From Methylovirgula sp. (GTDB lineage Bacteria; Pseudomonadota; Alphaproteobacteria; Rhizobiales; Beijerinckiaceae): DNA of 64,000 bases. This document shows positions 52,751-61,039 of this stretch, one piece after another. The stretch spans positions 434,001 through 498,000 of the forward strand of contig NZ_JBBCGP010000001.1 of NCBI RefSeq assembly GCF_037200945.1. The letters run 5' to 3'. Position numbers and translations under genes: made by a program. The notes beneath the pieces were generated by a model, which made no database searches, was not told the origin of the DNA, and was given only the letters and a program-made list of their open reading frames with translations. Numbering within the stretch: position 1 is the stretch's first letter; every line of letters begins with the position of its first letter.

Positions 52751-53502
52751 TGCACCGCCCCCGCCGCGCGCGCCAGGGCTTTCGAGGCGCGCGCGCAATC
52801 TTCAAGATAGGCTGCGCTTGCCCGCGGTTCCGGCGATTGGTGAAAGCCCTGATCGATCGACATCTCTTCGACAATGCGGCCCGGCCGCGGTGCCATCACG
52901 ACGACGCGGGTCGCGAGATAGACCGCCTCGTAGATCGAATGCGTCACGAAGACGATGGTCGTCGCCAATTCTTTCTTCAATCGCAGCAGGTCGTCGTTGA
53001 GTTGAAACCGGCCGATTTCGTCGATCGCGGCGAACGGCTCATCCATCAGCAGCAGTTTGGGGCGGGACGCGAGGGCGCGGGCAATCGAAACGCGCATCCG
53101 CATCCCACCGGACAATTCGCGCGGGAGCGCTTTGGCGAATTGCGTAAGGCCGACGAGCGCGAGAACCTCGTCGCAACGTTGACGGGCCTCGGCCTTCGGC
53201 AGCCTTTGCAGACGCAGCGGCAATTCAACATTGGCGCGGACATCAGCCCAGGGCATCAACGTCGCTTCCTGGAATACGAAACCGATATCGCCCGGACGCC
53301 AGACAGCGCCTTGTACCTCGCCGGATGAAGGCCGTTCCAACCCCGCGATCAGCCGCAGCACTGTGGATTTTCCGCACCCCGACGGCCCAAGCAGGGTCAA
53401 CAGTTCGCCTTCGCGGACCGCGAGGTCGAGGCCATCGAGTGCCTGCGTGCCGTTGGGAAAAGTCTTGGCGATGCCGCTGAGCGCGACCAGCGTCTCGCTC
53501 AT
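52747..53502 (-). CDS. ABC transporter ATP-binding protein (SsuB/ThiZ-like)
   Basis: The 251-residue ATPase has LLTLLGPSGCGKSTVLRLIA, the Q-loop FVFQEATLMPW, signature LPRELSGGMRMRVSIARAL and LLLMDEPFAAIDE. The order and sequence suit the importer group that includes taurine, sulfonate and thiamine-precursor systems. It starts at 53502 with the stop of the binding-protein gene overlapping, and its own stop overlaps the permease start. Confidence 0.9.
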   Translation of the reverse strand: MSETLVALSGIAKTFPNGTQALDGLDLAVREGELLTLLGPSGCGKSTVLRLIAGLERPSSGEVQGAVWRPGDIGFVFQEATLMPWADVRANVELPLRLQRLPKAEARQRCDEVLALVGLTQFAKALPRELSGGMRMRVSIARALASRPKLLLMDEPFAAIDEIGRFQLNDDLLRLKKELATTIVFVTHSIYEAVYLATRVVVMAPRPGRIVEEMSIDQGFHQSPEPRASAAYLEDCARASKALARAAGAVQ

Positions 53503-54494
53503 GGCTTCGGGCGCAAGTCCAATCCGACACCCTGATCGACGAAGGAAAGCGTATAAGCTTTTTTGTAATCGAGGTCCGGCTTGAACAATTTCGCGGCAAC
53601 CATCTGCGCGAAGAAGGCCTTCATCCGCGCATCGGTTATCGCGCCAATCCCGAGTTTCAGCGCATCGCCGGAATCGACGATGCCATATTTGCGCAGCGCC
53701 GCGATGGAATAGGCGAGCTGGGCGTCGGTGATGTCGGGATTGTCCTGCCGGATGAGCGCATTGGCTTTGGAATTATCGCCGTAGAGATAATGATACCAGC
53801 CGATGATCGAGGCCTCGACGAAGCGGCGGACAAGATCAGGATTTTTCTCGATCAGATCGCGCCGCGTCTCAATCATCGTCGAATAGGATTGATAGCCGAA
53901 GTCGGCAGCGAGAAAGACGTTTGGCGTGAAGCCACCCTGTTGCGCGATGGCATAGGGCTCGGATGTCACATAGCCCTGCTGGATCGAAGCCTTGTCGGCG
54001 ATGAAAGGCGCCGAATTGAACGTATAGAGCTTCACTCTGTCTTCGCTGAAGCCATAGGTCAGTTTCAGCCATTGATAGACGGTAACAAGCGCGTCATTGC
54101 CGACGATGGCGGTTGCCTTCGGCAGATCGCTGAAATGATCGTAGCCCGCATTCGGATGCGACATCAGAATGAACGGATCTTTCTGAAACATGGCCGCAAC
54201 GGCAACGATCGGCACGTCCTGCGCAACCGAATCGAACGCCTGGATCATGTTTGCGCCCATGTCGAAGTCGATGCGCCCGGCAGCGAGCAGCAGACGATTG
54301 TTGCTCTGCGGGCCGCCTTGCAGGATCGTCACGTCGAGGCCGTATTTGCGATAGGTGCCGTCAGCCAGCGCCTGATAGAAGCCGCCGTGCTCGGCCTCGG
54401 CGCGCCAGTTCGTGCCGAAGGTCACCTTGTCGAGAGCGAGAGCGGGCGCCGCAAAGCCGAGAAGCGCGCATAGCGCCGCCAAAAACCGTCTCAT
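53499..54494 (-). CDS. NMT1/THI5-like substrate-binding protein
   Basis: From ATG at 54494 (MRRFLAALCALLGFAAPALA) the 331-residue periplasmic protein has a clear signal peptide and the NMT1 fold: TFGTNWRAEAEHGGFYQALA, LAAGRIDFDMGANMIQAFDS, and TMIETRRDLIEKNPDLVRRF. Members bind thiamine-pyrimidine precursors, aromatic N-compounds or sulfonates. It lies next to a divergent creatininase-family gene, which hints at a pyrimidine or related cyclic amide substrate. The longer frame upstream overlaps that gene's promoter and start. Confidence 0.85.
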   Translation of the reverse strand: MRRFLAALCALLGFAAPALALDKVTFGTNWRAEAEHGGFYQALADGTYRKYGLDVTILQGGPQSNNRLLLAAGRIDFDMGANMIQAFDSVAQDVPIVAVAAMFQKDPFILMSHPNAGYDHFSDLPKATAIVGNDALVTVYQWLKLTYGFSEDRVKLYTFNSAPFIADKASIQQGYVTSEPYAIAQQGGFTPNVFLAADFGYQSYSTMIETRRDLIEKNPDLVRRFVEASIIGWYHYLYGDNSKANALIRQDNPDITDAQLAYSIAALRKYGIVDSGDALKLGIGAITDARMKAFFAQMVAAKLFKPDLDYKKAYTLSFVDQGVGLDLRPKP

Positions 54495-54619
54495 GTCTGC
54501 TTGGCCCCTCCGCTCTGGCCGCATGTTTCGCCCGGACGGCGTTGTGGCGCAAGGGCTTGCCCCGCGGCTCGCCTTCGGGCCTAGTAGCGGCGTAGTTTTG
54601 GCGAAGCGCTGAGGAAAGA

Positions 54620-55429
54620 ATGCTGCCGACACGCTTCTGGGCGGAAATGACCTGGCACGATTTTCAGGCGCCGGAAATCGCGGAGACCATTGCCGTGCTG
54701 CCCGTCGCCGCAGTCGAGCAGCATGGGCCGCATCTGCCGCTTGGCGTCGATCTGATGCTCATGGAAGGCTATATCGAGCGCGTCGTCGATCGTCTGCCGG
54801 ACGAACTGCCGGTGCTGTTTCTGCCGGTTCAGCCTGTCGGCGTCTCGACCGAGCACGAAAATTTTCCCGGCACGCTGAGCCTTTCACCGGCAAGCCTTCT
54901 GAACATTCTGAACGACATCGGCGCGAGCGTTGCCCGCGCGGGCGTACGCAAGCTCGTGCTGCTCAATTCGCACGGTGGCAACGTGCCCCTCCTCGACATG
55001 GCTGCGCAGGATCTCCGCGCGAAGCATAGTCTCCTCGCCGTCAAGGCGACGTGGCACCGCTTCGGTTACCCGGACGGGCTCTTTTCCGAAGAGGAGTTGA
55101 AGTACGGCATTCATGCCGGCGACGTTGAAACCTCGCTGATGCTGAGTTTCCGTCCCGATCTCGTGCGCGATGAAGAGCGCGAGAATTTCGCCTCGGCAGC
55201 TGAATCGATTGAATCTGATTTCACCTGGCTACGCACCGGCCGGCCGACCGGCTTCGGCTGGATGTCGCAGGATTTGTCGGCATCCGGTGCCATGGGCAAT
55301 GCGGCCGAAGCGACGGCGGAAAAAGGTGAAGCCTCGGCGGATTACGGCGTCACCGCCTTCATCGAACTTTTGCAGGATGTCGAAGCCTTCGACCTCGCAC
55401 GTCTGCGCGATGCGCCGGGCAAGGACTGA
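54620..55429 (+). CDS. Creatininase-family amidohydrolase
   Basis: The 269-residue protein carries the metal-binding motifs of the family: AAVEQHGPHLPLGVD (Glu, His, Asp), LNSHGGNVPLL and the glutamate in HAGDVETSLML. Relatives hydrolyse cyclic amides such as creatinine and formylated pyrimidine intermediates of riboflavin-type pathways. The gene starts at ATG 54620 and is divergent from the NMT1-type importer, 125 bases away. A joint role in uptake and opening of a cyclic nitrogen compound is inference. Confidence 0.8.
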   Translation: MLPTRFWAEMTWHDFQAPEIAETIAVLPVAAVEQHGPHLPLGVDLMLMEGYIERVVDRLPDELPVLFLPVQPVGVSTEHENFPGTLSLSPASLLNILNDIGASVARAGVRKLVLLNSHGGNVPLLDMAAQDLRAKHSLLAVKATWHRFGYPDGLFSEEELKYGIHAGDVETSLMLSFRPDLVRDEERENFASAAESIESDFTWLRTGRPTGFGWMSQDLSASGAMGNAAEATAEKGEASADYGVTAFIELLQDVEAFDLARLRDAPGKD

Positions 55430-55432
55430 TCC

Positions 55433-56146
55433 TTAGAGTTTGCCGTGGACCACTCTGGTGCCGCAGATAATGTCGTGCAGGCCGGTCTTCTCCCGCGTCC
55501 AGCCGATCATCATGAAACCTACGTAAAGCGTAAGACCGTCGAGAATGTAGGCGAGCCAGCGGCCGAACGCGAGCCAAGGACCGACGGGTTCGCCCGTCAC
55601 GGTAATGATGTGCAGGCCAAGCAGGCGCTTGCCCGGCGTCGCCTGCCAGGTGCCGGCGTTGAAATAGACATTGTAGCCGATCGTCAGAGCAAACCCGACG
55701 ATCCAGAACAGCGCAACGAAACTATGCGGCAGCGGCGCGCCGCCCGCGGGTGGCTGGACCTTCCCGAGCACGCCGGCAAGCGCCAGGACGATGCCGAGTA
55801 CCGCGCCGATGGCGAGAGAAAAGAGCTCAAGCACAATCACGTCAATGATGTAGGCGAGAAGCCTGACCCAGAAGCCGGCATATTGGACATCGCCGATGGC
55901 CGCGACCCCGGCGTCCGGCAGCGCAGGCGGCAGCAGAGCTGCGAAGACCGGGACGTCGGCGAGCCGTTGCCACTCCGTTGCACCGACTTCGGCGACATGG
56001 GTCTCGGCGCCAATCTCGCGCTTGGCGATCATGTCTTTGAGCACATAGCCCGTGAAAGGACCGTCCGCTTGCGCCGGACCCTGCACGTACCAATTCGTTT
56101 CGAACGGATGTTTCGGCGGTATAGGCGGCGGAATATCGGACGCCAT
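55433..56146 (-). CDS. GYF_2-RDD membrane protein
   Basis: The Met at 56146 (MASDIPPPIPPKHPFETNWY) begins a GYF_2-like N-terminal domain (WYVQGPAQADGPFTGYVLKD). An RDD domain with four membrane helices follows, starting YAGFWVRLLAYIIDVIVLEL with the Arg-Asp pair, then PGKRLLGLHIITVTGEPV and TGLHDIICGTRVVHGK. Function is unknown; such proteins are often linked to envelope or ion homeostasis. The stop lies 3 bases from the creatininase stop on the other strand, convergent. Confidence 0.8.
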   Translation of the reverse strand: MASDIPPPIPPKHPFETNWYVQGPAQADGPFTGYVLKDMIAKREIGAETHVAEVGATEWQRLADVPVFAALLPPALPDAGVAAIGDVQYAGFWVRLLAYIIDVIVLELFSLAIGAVLGIVLALAGVLGKVQPPAGGAPLPHSFVALFWIVGFALTIGYNVYFNAGTWQATPGKRLLGLHIITVTGEPVGPWLAFGRWLAYILDGLTLYVGFMMIGWTREKTGLHDIICGTRVVHGKL

Positions 56147-56639
56147 CAATGTCTCCTTGAAGCTTCGAAGCAAACTAGCAGGCGCGCGCGCGGCGAAGTC
56201 AACGCAGGCAATATTTTGGCGATGCATTTCAATTATAAGACGACGCGCGGCGACGCCGGAAGCGAAGCGTCATCACCAGCGCGAGACGTTCTTAACTGAG
56301 TGTGAAAGTTGCTCGCGGACACACGCCGTCGTTTCCTGGCCCGTCAGGCAAAAAAAATCCTTGTAAAGCCCGCGAATCTTCTTATTTGTGGGCTTGCCCA
56401 AATCGCACGTGCCTGTGGTCGTGTGTCGATTGGCGGGGATCCGGACAAGAGGCCGGTTAACCGCCGCCAAAAATCGGCAGCCGGAGCGAACCGGTGAACC
56501 CCGCCAAACGGGGGACACGACTTAAAGCAACGACGGACCGGGCTTTTTCGTCTCTGCCAGCTTCCAAAACTGGCTTACCGAAGAGGCTAGTCTTTCTTGC
56601 CGGGCGTGCGGAGCGGGACTCCATCCCATCTCCAAACGA

Positions 56640-56858
56640 AGGCCATGAGGTTTCATAACGGCAATTTGCCGTGCGAACCGCATTGCCGACGGCGCAGCAT
56701 CTGGTTTCCGCAACGCGAGTCTCCTCGCGGGGTGGCATCCAGCGATGACGGGAGCGGTGAGCGGTGGCGTCTCCACAATGCGCCAGGATCCACCTTCGTC
56801 ATCATCCCAAGCTTGTTTCGCTTCTGCGTGGGGAACCGCGCTTCGAGGGGATGCCGCG
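56640..56858 (+). ncRNA. Structured mRNA leader of the ornithine/lysine decarboxylase gene (speF-type leader candidate)
   Basis: A long non-coding leader precedes the decarboxylase. It folds on paper into ACGGCA/TGCCGT (56658-56672), CGCGAG/CTCGCG (56714-56729) and a nested stem of GATGACG/CGTCATC (56744-56750 with 56797-56803), GGTGG/CCACC and GGCG/CGCC. GGCATCC at 56734-56740 can pair with GGATGCC at 56849-56855, which covers the end of the purine-rich GAGGGG Shine-Dalgarno (56845-56850) four bases before the ATG. The speF RNA is a known conserved leader of such genes in alphaproteobacteria; placing this sequence in that class is inference. The leader may begin farther upstream, up to about 56450. 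Confidence 0.55.
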
Positions 56859-58001
56859 ATGACCGATCGTATCCAAGAATTCCTGCGTGATCGACGCCAG
56901 AAAGGCATCGAGGATGGCCCATGCCTTGTCCTCGACCTCGACGTCGTGCGCGACAATTACACAGCGTTCAACAAGGCGCTGCCCGACACGCGCATCTTCT
57001 ATGCCGTCAAGGCGAATCCCGACGCGCAGGTGCTCTCGCTGCTCGCCAGCCTTGGCTCGTGCTTTGACACGGCCTCCGTTGTCGAGATCGAGCAAGCGCT
57101 TGCCGCTGGCGCGACGCCCGATCGCATCAGTTTCGGCAACACGATCAAGAAGGAGCGTGACATCGCCCGCGCCTATGCGCTGGGCGTGCGCCTCTTCGCG
57201 GTCGATTGCGAAGCCGAAGTCGAGAAGATCGCCCGCGCCGCGCCCGGTGCGAAGGTGTTCTGCCGCATCCTTTGCAACGGCGACGGTGCCGAATGGCCGC
57301 TATCGCGCAAGTTTGGCTGCGTGCCGGAGATGGCAGCGCGGGTGCTGGAACACGCCCATCGGCTGGGGCTTGTCGCCTACGGCCTCTCCTTCCATGTCGG
57401 CTCGCAGCAACGCAACCCGAAGAGCTGGGACGCGGCGCTGCAGGCGTCAGCGGCGATCTTCCGTGATCTCGCCGAGCGCGGTATCTCGCTCCAGATGGTC
57501 AACCTCGGCGGCGGCTTTCCGACAAAGTACCTGAAGGACGTGCCGGCGGTGCGGGCCTATGGCCAGGCGATCTTCCGGGCTTTGCGCAAGCATTTCGGCA
57601 ACCGTATTCCGGAGACGATTATCGAGCCGGGTCGCGGCATGGTCGGCAACGCCGGCATGATCGAGGCCGAGGTCGTGCTCATCTCGAAGAAGTCGGACGA
57701 CGACAAGATGCGCTGGGTCTATCTCGACATCGGCAAGTTCAACGGACTTGCCGAGACGATGGACGAGATGATCCGTTATCCGATTCGTACCGCCTTCGAC
57801 GAAGATACGATGGAGCCCTGCATCATCGCCGGGCCATCGTGCGACTCGGTCGATGTACTCTACGAAAAGGAGCCCTATCCGCTCCCCCTCAGCCTAGAGA
57901 TCGGCGCCAAAGTGCTGATCGAGGGAACAGGCGCTTATACGACGACCTATTCGGCCGTCGGCTTCAACGGCTTTCCACCGCTGAAGTCGTACGTCATCTG
58001 A
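56859..58001 (+). CDS. speF: Lysine/ornithine decarboxylase, alanine-racemase-fold type
   Basis: From ATG 56859 (MTDRIQEFLRDRR) the 380-residue PLP enzyme has the fold-III decarboxylase motifs: PLP lysine in FYAVKANPDAQVLSLLASL, HVGSQQRNPKSWDAAL, the glycine-rich phosphate site VNLGGGFPTKY, EPGRGMVGNAG and the active-site cysteine in IIAGPSCDSVDVLYE. It makes putrescine (or cadaverine) from ornithine (or lysine). No speE or other polyamine gene is nearby. The in-frame extension upstream is the leader RNA read through. IS5 sequence lies downstream. Confidence 0.9.
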   Translation: MTDRIQEFLRDRRQKGIEDGPCLVLDLDVVRDNYTAFNKALPDTRIFYAVKANPDAQVLSLLASLGSCFDTASVVEIEQALAAGATPDRISFGNTIKKERDIARAYALGVRLFAVDCEAEVEKIARAAPGAKVFCRILCNGDGAEWPLSRKFGCVPEMAARVLEHAHRLGLVAYGLSFHVGSQQRNPKSWDAALQASAAIFRDLAERGISLQMVNLGGGFPTKYLKDVPAVRAYGQAIFRALRKHFGNRIPETIIEPGRGMVGNAGMIEAEVVLISKKSDDDKMRWVYLDIGKFNGLAETMDEMIRYPIRTAFDEDTMEPCIIAGPSCDSVDVLYEKEPYPLPLSLEIGAKVLIEGTGAYTTTYSAVGFNGFPPLKSYVI

Positions 58002-58161
58002 GAGACCTGTGCGCGGGCAGCCTTTATTATTGAATTAGCTGACTTTTGGCGTGGTTATCGTTGTTCCGCTTTTCGACCGCCGGACTGTTGTCCCGCTACA
58101 GCCGTTGAGCCTCGATTGAGGATGGTTTCTTGTGATCAAGCCTTTGATTCAAGCCTTTGAT

Positions 58162-59095
58162 TCAAGCCTTGGCGGCGATCGTGAGCGTGCGTTTCATATT
58201 GTAGGCGATGGCGGTGAAATGGATTTGCACAGCAGCTTTGGCAAGTCCTTCGCCATCGCATGCGTCGAAGACCGTAGCTGCGTTTCCAGGTCCCGAAGAT
58301 CTTCTCGATCCGCCCGCGGATGCGGTGAATGGGCCGGTTCCAGGCATGAAGGCGTGCCGATGTTTCGGCTTCGTCACGGCCCCACATGCCGGTGGCGACG
58401 ATACGAGGCGTCCCGCCCTTCGCACGCACGGCCGCCGCGAAATGGCTTCCTCGATAAGCACTGTCGGCAAACACCTCGCCGGGATTGGCCGGCAGAGCAT
58501 CGGGGCCAGCCCTGCCATCGTTGACATTGGCAGGCGTGACGGCAAGTTCCTCGACAAGGGCAGTATCGGCATCGGCGCCGACATGGGCCTTGAAACCATG
58601 AACCGCCGGTCTGCCCTTGTGTTTGACCCAATGCGCTTCGCCGTCACCCTCGCTGGTCGAGGCAATGATCGTCGCATCGACAAGCGTGCCGGTCTTCACA
58701 CGGATCGCCTTTGCCTTGAGCTGACGAGTGATTTCCTCGAACAGGATCCTGTCCAAGCCATGGCCAACAAGGGCCTTTCGGAAACGCACAAAAGCCGTGC
58801 GCTCGGGTGTCGGCTCCGAAACCGAAAATCCGCAGAAGCGTCGGAACGAGCCTCTGTCATCCAGCGCCTCGGCAAGCTTGACGTCTGACAAGTCGTACCA
58901 GATTGAAAGCAGCATCGCCTTGAACAACGACAGTGGCGGCCAGGCCGGCTCTCCCTTGGCAGCACAGGAAATCACACGCAGGGCACAATCGATCGGCGTC
59001 CAGTCGATCAGTTCGACAAGATCATCCAGCGAGGAGCGTTGGTCGCGATCAGTGGCAAAACCAAATCTCTCCTGACCAATGCGCCGACGTGCCAT
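58162..59095 (-). pseudogene. IS5-family transposase, frameshifted near the C-terminus
   Basis: From ATG 59095 (MARRRIGQERFGFATDR) the protein has the IS5 N-terminus (DDLVELIDWTPIDCALRVIS) and the DDE catalytic pattern: VDATIIAST, VFADSAYRGSHF, and RIRGRIEKIFGTWKRSYGLRR. Near 58255 a single-base indel ends the native sequence; the true tail (GLAKAAVQIHFTAIAYNMKR then TLTIAAKA) is in another frame with stop at 58162. Just past it is a 13-base unit repeated 2.5 times (AAGCCTTTGATTC, 58138-58170). No convincing terminal inverted repeats were found. Confidence 0.8.
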
Positions 59096-59179
59096 CGCAT
59101 TCCTCAATCCATTGTTCAGACCAATGGAATCATAAATGCCAACCCTCGTCCAGCGACCCGCGCACAGGTCTCATCTGAA

Positions 59180-59223
59180 GCGTTTTCAAGCGAAGTGGAA
59201 ACCAGTTCGCGTAAAGAAAACGC
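59180..59223. repeat. Dispersed hairpin repeat (GCGTTTTC...GAAAACGC type)
   Basis: GCGTTTTC (59180-59187) and GAAAACGC (59216-59223) enclose CGAAGTGGAAACCAGTTCGC. Its order of blocks matches a short palindromic element I have seen widely between genes in Methylobacterium and relatives. It lies next to the second, unrelated repeat at 59242. Confidence 0.65.
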
Positions 59224-59240
59224 GTCAAAAGAAATGAGAG

Positions 59241-59286
59241 CATCGGACCGAAAAGTGCGAAGCGGTTTTCGGACAAGTCCGATGCG
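59241..59286. repeat. Dispersed hairpin repeat (ATCGGACCGAAAAGTG type)
   Basis: ATCGGACCGAAAAGTGCGAA and GCGGTTTTCGGAC...GTCCGAT form inverted arms over a short loop. It is the compact form of the element also found at 46403-46478. A partial match (AAACCGCTTCGCACTTTTC) lies near 43728-43750 upstream of argB. The family is therefore represented at least twice in this window. Confidence 0.8.
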
Positions 59287-59308
59287 ATGGAAAATATAAG
59301 CATGCCTT

Positions 59309-59335
59309 GGGCGGAGAGACATCTCCGCCCTTTTT
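59309..59335 (+). terminator. Rho-independent terminator
   Basis: GGGCGGAGA (59309-59317) pairs perfectly with TCTCCGCCC (59322-59330) around GACA, followed by TTTTT. It is oriented for plus-strand transcription. The nearest plus-strand gene upstream is the decarboxylase, 1.3 kb away, with the IS5 remnant between, so it may be that gene's original terminator displaced by the insertion. Confidence 0.8.
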
Positions 59336-59348
59336 ATTGAAGTTTCCT

Positions 59349-60050
59349 TCAGCCCAGATGTTCGCTCTCGCTGAGCGTCATGCGCAGTTCGAAGCTCTTG
59401 AATTGCGAGAACACGCGCCACACCCAATCGCGCAACCCGGCGCGCAGCACGATCGACATGTCGGAGGGCGGCGCGCGCATGAATTGCGAAAGCGAGAAGC
59501 CGGGCTTGTCGATCGTCGCCTGAAGCAAGGGATCGATGCGGCCGATCTTGAAACTCCGCAAGGCCGGCCCGCCCGGCTCGTCCGCAGCCTCGGGACTCGT
59601 CATCTGAGTCTGGACCATTATGACCTGCAGGCCGGGATAGCGTTCCCCAATCCGTGCCGCGACATCTGCCGCACGCGGCGAGCCGTCGTCGACGTAAAGC
59701 AGGATCGGTTCGACGCCGCGCGACCGCGCCTCGGTGATAAAGCCGGTATGATCGATGAGGGTGAAGAAGGCCTCGAACGAGCGGTGCCAGAGATCGATAA
59801 TTTTAGGGATTGAATCGTTCTCGAGCAGCGGATCGATCAAAGCCATCTGGCCCTGGATGGTGCTGATATCTGCGACAATGGCCTCGTCGGGAAAGCGACG
59901 GGCAAAATCCGGCTCGTGCGCGTCAGTGTCGAAGCCGCGAAATGTGCGCCGGCTGGCAAGAAAGTAATCGCCGAGGAGGCGCGCCGCAGTCGTCTTACCG
60001 GCATGGCCGGACAGCGAACAAACGACAAAAACGAAGGTCCTCGCGGTCAT
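59349..60050 (-). CDS. ParA/MinD-like P-loop protein of unknown role
   Basis: The 233-residue protein has an unusual P-loop, SLSGHAGKTTAARLL, in place of the KGGxGKTT of ParA, and so lacks the signature lysine. It keeps FRGFDTDAHEPDFARRF and further fold landmarks (PILLYVDDGSPRAADVAARI). No membrane or DNA-binding segment is seen. It follows the next ParA-like gene on the same strand with 46 bases between, and the pair probably forms an operon. Role unknown. Related pairs may be conserved in the order, which needs a search. Confidence 0.65.
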   Translation of the reverse strand: MTARTFVFVVCSLSGHAGKTTAARLLGDYFLASRRTFRGFDTDAHEPDFARRFPDEAIVADISTIQGQMALIDPLLENDSIPKIIDLWHRSFEAFFTLIDHTGFITEARSRGVEPILLYVDDGSPRAADVAARIGERYPGLQVIMVQTQMTSPEAADEPGGPALRSFKIGRIDPLLQATIDKPGFSLSQFMRAPPSDMSIVLRAGLRDWVWRVFSQFKSFELRMTLSESEHLG

Positions 60051-60096
60051 GGGATGATGACCGCGAAAGCGAGGCGCAGTGTCTTAATGGCGCAGG

Positions 60097-60942
60097 TTAG
60101 CCGCGGCCATTCACGAGATCGAGCAAGCGGATACGGTTGAACTCGTCCGCATTCTTGTTTTGCCATGTACGCACGTAGCCACGCAGAGTAAAAGAATGGT
60201 TCGCCGGCTCGCCGGATGCAGTCTTGTCGGCGACGAACGTCGATAGGGGCGTGCCCGCAAGTTCGACCTGCTCATACGCCATCGCGTTGAGCTTCGGGAT
60301 CGTCACGTCGTTCGCGTTTTTCACCTTGCCGAAATAGGTCTGCAACGTCGCCGGATCCCAGTCGAAGAACGTCGAGTCGTTGACGTAATTCTTGACGAGG
60401 AAATAATGCGCGTCCGCGACATAGGGCGCGGTTTCGTTGATTTCCGACAGCGATGCGATCGACGGCCCGAGGATGTGGAAGAGAACGAAATTGAACTCTC
60501 CCGCCTTCGCCGCATCGAGAAAGCCGACATCGCGCAGCGCCGCCAGGCTTGAGGCCAGCGCCCCGGCGCGGGTATCGATCAATGTCACCTTCACCTGCGA
60601 GGTGTTCAGCGTATCGAGAATACGCATCTGATCCGGCGTCTGATTGATGTCGACGACCTGCGTGATCTCGGGATGAAATCGCTGGAGCGTGCCGCGCGGC
60701 GTCTCGGTGTCGAAGGCGCGGACGATGACGTTATTGCTTGCGAGGAAATCGAGGAGCGAGCGCGCTACAGTTGTCTTGCCGACCCCACCTTTGTCGGCGC
60801 CGACCATGATCAGCGTTGGCTTCATCTGGTTGTGCCCCATTCCCGGTGCTCGCGCGGAATCTTGCGCCTCTGTTGCGGTTTCCGACGGCTTTCGTCGCTG
60901 CGTTCGGGCCACCCGCCTCAAAGATTTAATTTTGCGAGCCAT
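60097..60942 (-). CDS. ParA-like ATPase with a basic N-terminal tail
   Basis: The 281-residue protein starts with about 35 basic, disordered residues (RKIKSLRRVARTQRRKP) and then has a canonical deviant Walker A, TLIMVGADKGGVGKTTVARS, with the signature lysine. It also has the strand VIVRAFDTETPRGTLQRFHP and LIDTRAGALASSL. No ParB partner or par site is in the window. A shorter start at MGHNQMKPTLIMV (60840) would remove the tail. It is divergent from no close gene: the upstream gene, the M23 peptidase, runs on the same strand, and its stop is 98 bases before this start. Confidence 0.7.
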   Translation of the reverse strand: MARKIKSLRRVARTQRRKPSETATEAQDSARAPGMGHNQMKPTLIMVGADKGGVGKTTVARSLLDFLASNNVIVRAFDTETPRGTLQRFHPEITQVVDINQTPDQMRILDTLNTSQVKVTLIDTRAGALASSLAALRDVGFLDAAKAGEFNFVLFHILGPSIASLSEINETAPYVADAHYFLVKNYVNDSTFFDWDPATLQTYFGKVKNANDVTIPKLNAMAYEQVELAGTPLSTFVADKTASGEPANHSFTLRGYVRTWQNKNADEFNRIRLLDLVNGRG

Positions 60943-61039
60943 ACGCCGATATACAGCACTTTTACCGGTGCGCCAATCAGAGCAGAATTTTAGTTAATGG
61001 TGCCGTATCCGCAACTTAGCGGGCAAAGTGGGGAAATTC

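Noticed and set aside
58080..59160. Inverted repeats of the IS5 copy
   Set aside because: Only short matches such as GATTGAGGA were found on both sides, too weak to define element ends.
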